The translations under genes were made by a program, and so were the position numbers. Source: Formosa sediminum (lineage in GTDB: Bacteria > Bacteroidota > Bacteroidia > Flavobacteriales > Flavobacteriaceae). Taken from it: a stretch of 64,000 bases of DNA. This document shows positions 28,152 to 35,583 of this stretch, one piece after another. How positions within the stretch are numbered: the first letter of the stretch is position 1; each line of letters starts with the position of its first letter. The notes beneath the pieces were generated by a model that did not search any database, was not told the origin of the DNA, and was given only the letters and a program-made list of their open reading frames with translations. The DNA lies in contig NZ_CP041637.1 in NCBI RefSeq assembly GCF_007197735.1, positions 2,699,001-2,763,000 of the forward strand, given 5' to 3'.

Positions 28152-28403
28152 TTATTTATTCTTTTCTTCACTTTCACGGACTATTATAAAATAGATAACA
28201 TAAATCCAGCCCAAAATTCCGTGTAATATAGCATAAAGAATTGATTTATTTCTGTCCCAAGAAACTACAATAGCAATTGCGCTCCCAATTCCAATTCCAT
28301 TTTTAACAGCAGTTTGTGTTATTCCATTATTTCCGGTTTGTTGGCTAAAACATTCTAAAGAAAATAATAGTATAAAAATTAATGTCAGTTTTATTTTATT
28401 CAT
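28152..28403 (-). CDS. small membrane protein
   Basis: The preferred start is MNKIKLTL (12 codons inside a longer frame that starts at 28439), giving 83 residues. It has a signal-like N-terminus (ending CFSQ) and two closely spaced hydrophobic segments (GIGIGSAIAIVVSW and ILYAILHGILGWIYVIYFII). The family is not recognised. The cassette end upstream is lost where IS copy B begins at 28440. Confidence 0.5.
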   Translation of the reverse strand: MNKIKLTLIFILLFSLECFSQQTGNNGITQTAVKNGIGIGSAIAIVVSWDRNKSILYAILHGILGWIYVIYFIIVRESEEKNK

Positions 28404-28439
28404 TCGTTTTTTGTTCCAGTTTAGAGTGCGCTTCGTCAA

Positions 28440-29765
28440 TGTCTTGTCCTGAAATATGGCTACAGGTTAAAATTGAATTTACGCTGATAATTTATATACC
28501 ATATTAGGTGTTTTATAATCTAAAGATAAATGTAATCTTATTTCGTTGTATAGATTAATTGCATTTTTTGTAGCTCTCTTTGCGTGCGCCACGTTATCAA
28601 AGGTTTGGTCAAGATAGAATTCATCTTTTAATATGCCATTTACCCGCTCTGCCATAGCATTTTCGTAACAATGATTTTCTTCTGATACTAATATCTATCT
28701 TATTTCTTTTAAGTATTTGTGTATACACATTACTGCAATACTGTATTCCTCTGTCTGAATGATGGATAAGACCTTTAACATTCTTTGCTTGGTACAGAGC
28801 CTTGTTTAAAGCTCTCACGCATCCTTTTAGTTCCAGGCTATTACTGAGGTCATATCCTACGATTTTCCTAGAATACATATCTGTTATTAGTGCTAAGTAA
28901 CAAAATCCTTTAATGGTTCTTATGTAGGTAATATCGTTTACCCACACCTGATTTGGCCTTGTAATTTCCATATCTTTTATCAGGTTATTGTATTTATAAA
29001 AACGATGATAAGAGTTTGTAGTTCTGGCACTAGTTTTCTTTCTTAGTGTAAGCATATTATACTTTCTAAGTACGCTAAATAAAGAGTCTCTACCGACTTT
29101 AAGATTGGCTTTGTAAAACTCATTGTCTAACGATCTAATGAGTTTACGGACACCTTCTCTAGGAAGGGATTTACGTTTTCTACTGACTATTTTTATAATT
29201 TGTTGTTCTTTTATTAACCGCTTATCAGCTCTAGATTTGTATTTATAATACGCATCACGTTTAAGTCCAAAACAACGCGTTATAGTTGTTAAAGATGTAA
29301 ATCCCTTAGATTTATCTTTAGCTTTAATTAAGGCTTTATACTTAGCTTTTTTTTAGTTCAGCTACAGATTTATAGCCTAAGTCTTCGGCTGCTACCTCAA
29401 GGTATGAATCTAATACCAAAGTATCTAAATCCTTTTTAATCAGTAGTTTTTTAAGCTGTTCAATCTCTTTTTGAAGAGCCTTAATTCTGGATATTTAGCT
29501 TCGCTGAACCACTTCGTTAAGTTTCGTCTTTTGTTTCCACTTTTACTCTGGTGTTCATTAGATCTTTACGATTGTATTTTTTAATCCACTCATTAACTGT
29601 TGTAGGAGCAATGGAGTAGAGTTTACAAAGTTCGCTCTTTGTGTGTTTACCGGTTGTAAGTTCGGCTAAAATTTTCAGTTTGAAAGGTTCTGAATACCGT
29701 CTGATTACTTTGTCATTTTTGTACATAATGTTTAAAATTATGTAGCCTTTATTCAGGACGGGTCA
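28440..29765 (-). mobile_element. IS3-type insertion sequence, copy B
   Basis: This 1326-bp element has the same ends as copies A and C (TGTCTTGTCCTGAA and TTCAGGACGGGTCA). It differs from them by an internal 3-bp loss near 28684 and one fewer A in the slippery run. It landed about 35 bp upstream of the small membrane gene, in a sequence (CTTCGTCAATG) that in the cassette at 53.5 kb is followed by AATGGCAAC, so the original cassette end on its right is missing. Confidence 0.9.
28621..29726 (-). pseudogene. IS3-family transposase, copy B, disrupted
   Basis: orfA (29517-29726) is interrupted as in the other copies. orfB has an additional change after KIDIS that shifts the frame and loses the final Glu region of the DDE site (stop at 28621). 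The slippery run has eight rather than nine A residues. This copy cannot make active transposase. Confidence 0.8.
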
Positions 29766-29776
29766 AAATTGTGGGC

Positions 29777-29899
29777 AACGGTATCGGCTATGAGTAGTTG
29801 CGTGGTTTAGCATTTAACTTTGCAAGTACACACCAAGTTGAAAATCCGCAAGGATTTTCAGAAGTAGGCGAGAACAAGCAATTACTTATAGGCATTGTT
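29777..29899. repeat. attC-like site R4 (GGCTATGAG subtype)
   Basis: The arms ATCGGCTATGAGTAGTTGCG and CAATTACTTATAGGCATT pair with each other while differing from the common GTGTATG/TATACAC arms. The inner hairpin is GAAAATCCGCAAGGATTTTC. Confidence 0.85.
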
Positions 29900-29910
29900 G
29901 TATGCAGTTT

Positions 29911-31215
29911 TTATTTTATATAATTATCAATTTCAGTTCTGTTTTTTAAAGAATATTTGTATGGTTTTGTTGATTTTTCTTCTTTAATTAAATTTAATTT
30001 TATTAATTCATTTATATCTTTACTAGCAGTTTGCCTTACAATCTCGTGTTTTTCACAATAAGACTTTAGTGTGATATTATTTTTGTTTTTTAAGTACAAA
30101 TACCCAATCAAATCAGCTTGTCTTTTGTTTAATCCTTTATGTAATAACTCATAAGAAACAAGATTTGCTTTTTTTCTTTCTTCTAGTTTTTTGTCTCGAT
30201 ACTGAGTTAACTTTTCAAAAGCAACTCGTATATTTTTTATTGAATATGTAATAAAATAGTTTAAATCATTATTGTCATATTCAGTTTTTAAGAATGCTTT
30301 ATCGTATTGATTTCTAGATTCTAAAATAACTCTTGATATAGATATGTTTCTAACAAGCGAATATCCTTTTTTTAATAAAAACCAATAAAATAAAGCTCTA
30401 GCTGTTCTTCCATTACCATCTTTGAATGGGTGTATAAATCCTATTAAAAAATGAATGATGGAAGCTTTTATTATTGGGTGAATAAACTTATTATCATCAT
30501 TTAGAAATGAACATAGTTCTCCCATTAACCCTTCAACTTCTTTCCAATCTGGTGGAATATGTGCTATTTCTCCATCAACGTGGTCTGTGACAAATACTTC
30601 TCCTTTTCTGAAATCACTAGAATATTTTTCAGCATCTGTATTAGCTGTCATTATTTTGTGTAATTCAATTATAATTTTAAAATCAATTTTTGAATTAACA
30701 TATTCAGAAATGTATTCAATAGCTCTAAGATTATTAAATATCATTTGTTCTGATTCGTTTCTGGGCTCTCTTCCAGATTTTAGCATATCTCTTGCTACTT
30801 CTGTCGTTGTCGCGGCTCCTTCTACCTGAGAAGATGCAACAGCTTCTTCAAGTAAAGAATTTTTAAAAAACTCAACTCTATCTGATGGAAGAATTGGATT
30901 TTTTTGAAGTTCACCCATTAATTTTAAATCAAAATCGTGCAGATTTTTAGATATATATTCAGATATAAAAAAATTAAAAGTGTAGCTCCCAAATTTTAAT
31001 TTTTCATATTTGGTAGTTCGATAAGTTTTAATTAATGTCCAGTTTTCTAATTGAGATTCAAATGGTGTATTTTTTTTGTATTTTAACTCATCCCAATAAA
31101 GATATTTTTCATCAGATTTTTGAATAAATTCTGTGAACTCACCTTGAATAATTTTTTTAAGGTGTTTAATATTTAATTCAAATTTAGGTGGTTTCTCAAG
31201 TTTCATTGTAAACAT
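29911..31215 (-). CDS. Fic-family protein with winged-helix C-terminus
   Basis: This 434-residue protein has the complete Fic motif HPFKDGNGR. An inhibitory SxxxEG motif is in SSQVEGA (near residue 132), so this is a class II Fic protein with an N-terminal autoinhibitory helix. It has an N-terminal Fic_N-like region and a C-terminal winged-helix segment (LKSYCEKHEIVRQTASKDI). Fic proteins AMPylate target hydroxyls; this architecture is usually regulated and may be linked to DNA binding. It is a single-gene cassette whose right end was replaced by IS copy C. MKLEKPP, three codons in, is an alternative start. Confidence 0.9.
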   Translation of the reverse strand: MFTMKLEKPPKFELNIKHLKKIIQGEFTEFIQKSDEKYLYWDELKYKKNTPFESQLENWTLIKTYRTTKYEKLKFGSYTFNFFISEYISKNLHDFDLKLMGELQKNPILPSDRVEFFKNSLLEEAVASSQVEGAATTTEVARDMLKSGREPRNESEQMIFNNLRAIEYISEYVNSKIDFKIIIELHKIMTANTDAEKYSSDFRKGEVFVTDHVDGEIAHIPPDWKEVEGLMGELCSFLNDDNKFIHPIIKASIIHFLIGFIHPFKDGNGRTARALFYWFLLKKGYSLVRNISISRVILESRNQYDKAFLKTEYDNNDLNYFITYSIKNIRVAFEKLTQYRDKKLEERKKANLVSYELLHKGLNKRQADLIGYLYLKNKNNITLKSYCEKHEIVRQTASKDINELIKLNLIKEEKSTKPYKYSLKNRTEIDNYIK

Positions 31216-31277
31216 TGTTAAAATGTCTTACAAAATTAACAATGTTTTGTTTCTGTTGCAAATTTATTAAGGTTAAA

Positions 31278-32606
31278 TGTCTTGTCCTGAAATATGGCTA
31301 CAGGTTAAAATTGAATTTACGCTGATAATTTATATACCATATTAGGTGTTTTATAATCTAAAGATAAATGTAATCTTATTTCGTTGTATAGATTAATTGC
31401 ATTTTTTGTAGCTCTCTTTGCGTGCGCCACGTTATCAAAGGTTTGGTCAAGATAGAATTCATCTTTTAATATGCCATTTACCCGCTCTGCCATAGCATTT
31501 TCGTAACAATGATTTTCTTCTGTCATACTAATATCTATCTTATTTCTTTTAAGTATTTGTGTATACACATTACTGCAATACTGTATTCCTCTGTCTGAAT
31601 GATGGATAAGACCTTTAACATTCTTTGCTTGGTACAGAGCCTTGTTTAAAGGTCTCACGCATCCTTTTAGTTCCAGGCTATTACTGAGGTCATATCCTAC
31701 GATTTTCCTAGAATACATATCTGTTATTAGTGCTAAGTAACAAAATCCTTTAATGGTTCTTATGTAGGTAATATCGTTTACCCACACCTGATTTGGCCTT
31801 GTAATTTCCATATCTTTTATCAGGTTATTGTATTTATAAAAACGATGATAAGAGTTTGTAGTTCTGGCACTAGTTTTCTTTCTTAGTGTAAGCATATTAT
31901 ACTTTCTAAGTACGCTAAATAAAGAGTCTCTACCGACTTTAAGATTGGCTTTGTAAAACTCATTGTCTAACGATCTAATGAGTTTACGGACACCTTCTCT
32001 AGGAAGGGATTTACGTTTTCTACTGACTATTTTTATAATTTGTTGTTCTTTTATTAACCGCTTATCAGCTCTAGATTTGTATTTATAATACGCATCACGT
32101 TTAAGTCCAAAACAACGCGTTATAGTTGTTAAAGATGTAAATCCCTTAGATTTCTCTTTAGCTTTAATTAAGGCTTTATACTTAGCTTTTTTTTTAGTTC
32201 AGCTACAGATTTATAGCCTAAGTCTTCGGCTGCTACCTCAAGGTATGAATCTAATACCAAAGTATCTAAATCCTTTTTAATCAGTAGTTTTTTAAGCTGT
32301 TCAATCTCTTTTTGAAGAGCCTTAATTCTGGATATTTAGCTTCGCTGAACCACTTCGTTAAGTTTCGTCTTTTGTTTCCACTTTTACTCTGGTGTTCATT
32401 AGATCTTTACGATTGTATTTTTTAATCCACTCATTAACTGTTGTAGGAGCAATGGAGTAGAGTTTACAAAGTTCGCTCTTTGTGTGTTTACCGGTTGTAA
32501 GTTCGGCTAAAATTTTCAGTTTGAAAGGTTCTGAATACCGTCTGATTACTTTGTCATTTTTGTACATAATGTTTAAAATTATGTAGCCTTTATTCAGGAC
32601 GGGTCA
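31278..32606 (-). mobile_element. IS3-type insertion sequence, copy C
   Basis: This 1329-bp element has left end TGTCTTGTCCTGAA and right end TTCAGGACGGGTCA. It is almost identical to copy A. It sits between the Fic gene start and the remaining cassette end (TAATTGGGCACAAC), 11 bp from the AAC of site R5. No clear target duplication is seen. Confidence 0.9.
31317..32567 (-). pseudogene. IS3-family transposase (orfA/orfB), copy C, orfA interrupted
   Basis: Same organisation as copy A: orfA fragment 32358-32567, complete DDE-containing orfB region ending at 31317, and a nine-A run between them. orfA stops after ETKDET as in the other copies. Confidence 0.7.
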
Positions 32607-32621
32607 TAATTGGGCACAACG

Positions 32622-34284
32622 GCAGACTGTCTAATAACTATTCCTTTTTTCAGTTATATTTTTAAGAAGTTCTCAAGTAATTTACAGGTGATTTTTGTAT
32701 TTTTTAGTTATGAAATTCATACTTGGAAAAGACCGAAAACAGACCTGCCTTTTTCCTGTTTCTCTTGAAGATTCTATAGAATCTGAGAACAGCGTAAGGT
32801 CTATAGATCAATTTGTAGATTCACTTAACCTTGCAGAACTAGGATTCCGTTCAGACTTTACCGAAAACGGTCCTCCGGCCTATAACCCAGCTGTTCTTCT
32901 CAAACTTTACATCTACGGATACATGAACCGTATGCGTTCTTCAAGACAATTAGAAAAAAAATGCAGGCGTAACATTGAAGTCATGTGGCTGCTTGAATCG
33001 CTAACCCCAGACCACAACACCATCAGTAACTTCAGAAAAGATAATGCAAAAGCTATTAAAAAAGTGTTCTTTGCTACCGTGCAAATTGCACGCAATTTTG
33101 GGCTTATCGGAGCTACACTTATAGCAGGAGACAGTACTAAGTTTAGAGCTCAGAATAGTAAGAAAAACAATTTTAATAAAAAGAAAATACAGCGTCACAT
33201 AGATTATATTGACAATAAATTAGAGCAATATAACAAAGCTCTTGAGCAAAGTGATAGTGAAAATGAGAAAGAAGATATTAAGAAGAATATTGATAAGCAT
33301 CAAGGTCGTAGAAAAGAATACGAAAAACTAAATGTACAGCTGAATGCCTCTGGAGAACCACAAATTTCTACCTCTGATCCCGATAGCAAGCATTTAATTG
33401 TGCGTAACAATATTACTGAAGTTGCTTACTGTGTACAATCTACTGTGGACGCAGATCACAATATTCCGTTCGACTACTTGGTTACCAATAAAAATGACTC
33501 CAAAGCTATGGGACAGATGTTACAGAGAGCTAAAACCATTCTAGGGACAAATACATTTACGGCGCTATACGACAAAGGATATCATACAGGAAGTGAATTT
33601 AAAACTGCTAATAAACTGGGTATTAAAACCCTTGTTGCTATTCCTGGAATAGGAAGAGCATCGCAAGCTCCAGACCCTAACTATAACTCAGAACATTTTA
33701 AATATAATAAAGAACACGACACCTATACCTGCCCGGAAGGAAATATACTTAAAAGTAATGGAAGTATCTATAAAGCTCGTAATTACAACTTCAAACAATA
33801 TAAAACAACCAAATGTAAAGCTTGCCCCGCAAGAGCATTATGCACCACGTCTAAAGTAAATGGAAAAGTAGTACAGCGCAGTGAATTCCATAAATATATT
33901 GAAGCCAACGTAAAGAGCGTATTGCAAAATCCTGATGCTTACAAAAAACGCCAAGCCATTGTAGAGCATCCATACGGAACCATAAAACGCCAGTGGAGTT
34001 TTGATCATATTATGACTAAAAAAACGATACAACGTGCTAGTGCAGATGTAGGATTTATGTTTATTGCCTATAACTTAAAAAGAATTTGGAATATCTTTAG
34101 AAAAACAAATACACCTCGTGTTCAAGCTCACAGATCTTTAATTAGGCTTTTTACAGCTATTCTAACAAGTTTTGAAGAACCCTACAAACAAAATTCAAAA
34201 TATAGAATCTTAGCTCACGTCTAGTAGAAAAAACTGTATTTTAGTAGAAACATATAAAAACGCAGCAAGTTATTAGACAGACTG
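32622..34284 (+). mobile_element. IS1182-family insertion sequence, copy 1
   Basis: This 1663-bp element has inverted ends (CAGACTGTCTAATAACT against the complement AGTTATTAGACAGACTG, one mismatch) and an apparent 3-bp ACG duplication. It is nearly identical to the copy at 56518-58180, and inserted at the same point of a different array site. Confidence 0.9.
32710..34224 (+). CDS. IS1182-family transposase
   Basis: The preferred start is MKFILGKD, giving about 504 residues. The N-terminal DUF772-type region (VRSIDQFVDSLNLAELGF, and TPDHNTISNFR) is followed by a DDE core with GDSTKFRAQNSKKNN, an inserted coiled coil, ALYDKGYHTG and a cysteine pair region (CKACPARALC), ending with EHPYGTIKRQW. 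It is intact, with no frameshift, and differs from the second copy by about one residue (Lys versus Glu after QLEK), so it has moved recently. Confidence 0.92.
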   Translation: MKFILGKDRKQTCLFPVSLEDSIESENSVRSIDQFVDSLNLAELGFRSDFTENGPPAYNPAVLLKLYIYGYMNRMRSSRQLEKKCRRNIEVMWLLESLTPDHNTISNFRKDNAKAIKKVFFATVQIARNFGLIGATLIAGDSTKFRAQNSKKNNFNKKKIQRHIDYIDNKLEQYNKALEQSDSENEKEDIKKNIDKHQGRRKEYEKLNVQLNASGEPQISTSDPDSKHLIVRNNITEVAYCVQSTVDADHNIPFDYLVTNKNDSKAMGQMLQRAKTILGTNTFTALYDKGYHTGSEFKTANKLGIKTLVAIPGIGRASQAPDPNYNSEHFKYNKEHDTYTCPEGNILKSNGSIYKARNYNFKQYKTTKCKACPARALCTTSKVNGKVVQRSEFHKYIEANVKSVLQNPDAYKKRQAIVEHPYGTIKRQWSFDHIMTKKTIQRASADVGFMFIAYNLKRIWNIFRKTNTPRVQAHRSLIRLFTAILTSFEEPYKQNSKYRILAHV

Positions 34285-34418
34285 ACGTGTTTGTATAAGA
34301 TTAGTTGCGTGGTTTTAGCAACTAATTTAGCAAATACAAACCGAATAGAAAATCCGCGAGGATTTTCGTAAGTAAGCTTGCACTAGCAATTAATTTTATA
34401 CGGTGTTAGCCTTAGTTA

Positions 34419-35045
34419 TTATTCGTTAATTTTTTCAAATATTCCATTTTCATTCCGTTCAAAACTTGTTCCAACTTCAGAGTCGAGTAAGTCAATAAAA
34501 GAATCATCTCTTGACAAAACCGAACCAATAGAAACCAAACTAATATTTTCTAAATCTTCCATATATTCATCAGATTCGTCTCCTGATAATATTCTCCAAC
34601 CAGTATCTACATAATCTCTTTCTTCATCCACTTCCATTGGTTCTTCTCTGTAAATGTAGTTAATTGGTGCATTTTCATACAATACTTTATTTGTAGCAAA
34701 GCATCTGTCGTAATATTTGTCTACCAAATTTGGTTCAGATAATCCTAAATCGTGGTCGATTATATGCTTATATTTAAATTCTATTTCGTCTCCTGCATAT
34801 AATTCGTGAAGATAAAAAGGATGATTATCCAAAGTTCCTTTAAACTTTCCTTTATTAATTTCTGTAATCTCAACCCACATTCTTTCTGCTCCTGGATGTT
34901 CAGGGTTAGAAGACTCAAATTCAAACGTAAGTTTCACGATATTTCCAACCTTAAGGTTATTTAATATTTCTCTGCTTGGTTTGTAAAACGTGTATATATT
35001 TTCTTTTGCTAATTTTTCAGAGTCAGTTAATTTCCAACTTCCCAT
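34419..35045 (-). CDS. immunity-type protein with DUF2314 and DUF2185 (Imm33-like) domains
   Basis: This 208-residue protein has no signal peptide. The N-terminal half (VGNIVKLTFEF, ERMWVEITEI, GDEIEFKYKHI) is a DUF2314-type domain. The C-terminal half (DTGWRILSGDESDEYMED and GTSFERNENG) matches DUF2185, also called Imm33, which occurs with polymorphic toxins. The frame upstream of its ATG stays in phase with a broken MafI-like region (35046-35357), so it may once have been a three-domain polyimmunity protein. It is the only gene in its cassette (GTTAGCCTTA with TAAGGCTAAC). Confidence 0.75.
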   Translation of the reverse strand: MGSWKLTDSEKLAKENIYTFYKPSREILNNLKVGNIVKLTFEFESSNPEHPGAERMWVEITEINKGKFKGTLDNHPFYLHELYAGDEIEFKYKHIIDHDLGLSEPNLVDKYYDRCFATNKVLYENAPINYIYREEPMEVDEERDYVDTGWRILSGDESDEYMEDLENISLVSIGSVLSRDDSFIDLLDSEVGTSFERNENGIFEKINE

Positions 35046-35357
35046 TTTGTACCCAAGTGAATTTATTCTCCTTAAATCAAATTCCCATTTTTTGTTTAGC
35101 TTACAGAGTTTAATTACTTTTTTTACTAAATCATTTCCATTTCTATCAACTATAATCTAATGTTCAACTAATTCTGATGAAAGGCTTTCAAAAGCGATTC
35201 CCCATTCATTATTTTCTATTAGTTCTAATCCGTTTTCAAGCTGTTTTTTTAATCCATTAATGACATCTGAATTTTATTCATTAGTTAATAATTCAGATTC
35301 TACATATTCAAAAAAGTCTTTTACTGCTTGTTTTCTTTTTCTATTATTGAATATCAT
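35046..35357 (-). pseudogene. MafI-like immunity domain with two nonsense codons
   Basis: Minus-strand translation from the ATG at 35355-35357 gives FFEYVESELLTNE, stop, SDVINGLKKQLENGLELIEN, EWGIAFESLSSELVEH, stop, then continues in the same frame into the DUF2314/DUF2185 gene at 35045. The WGIAFESL pattern resembles the MafI immunity family. No frameshift separates the two regions, so the ancestral product may have been a fusion. It could also be an independent gene that decayed. Confidence 0.55.
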
Positions 35358-35383
35358 TTCTGGTTTTTTCTCTAATTAAGGCT

Positions 35384-35567
35384 AACGTTTAATATATGGC
35401 AAGTAGGGCAGTAGAAAGCTATACACTTTCGGTTTTGCTCTGAGCCAAATATTTATATTTTGTTTTTATTTTTTCATCTTAAAAGCCAAATTAAAAATTT
35501 GGCGGTGTTTGTTAAAGGTAATGAACTTTCGGTTATTACGAACGCCCTATTTGCTATATATAGTGTT
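35384..35567. repeat. attC-like site R6, long subtype
   Basis: This 184-bp site has terminal arms AACGTTTAATATATGGC and GCTATATATAGTGTT and an internal GCCAAATTAAAAATTTGGCG hairpin that the short sites lack. Flanking cassette ends are AAGGCTAAC and GTTAGGCGTA. Confidence 0.75.
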
Positions 35568-35583
35568 AGGCGTAGGTTTTCTT

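Larger units (their letters stand above)
32618..34407. repeat. attC-like site R5, split by IS1182-type copy 1
   Basis: The left four bases AACG (32618-32621) and the rest (34285-34407, TGTTTGTATAAGATTAGTTGCG to CGGTGTT) together form a site of about 125 bp. Its arms GTATAAG and TTATAC pair. The IS element is inserted right after AACG, with ACG repeated on the far side. Confidence 0.8.
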
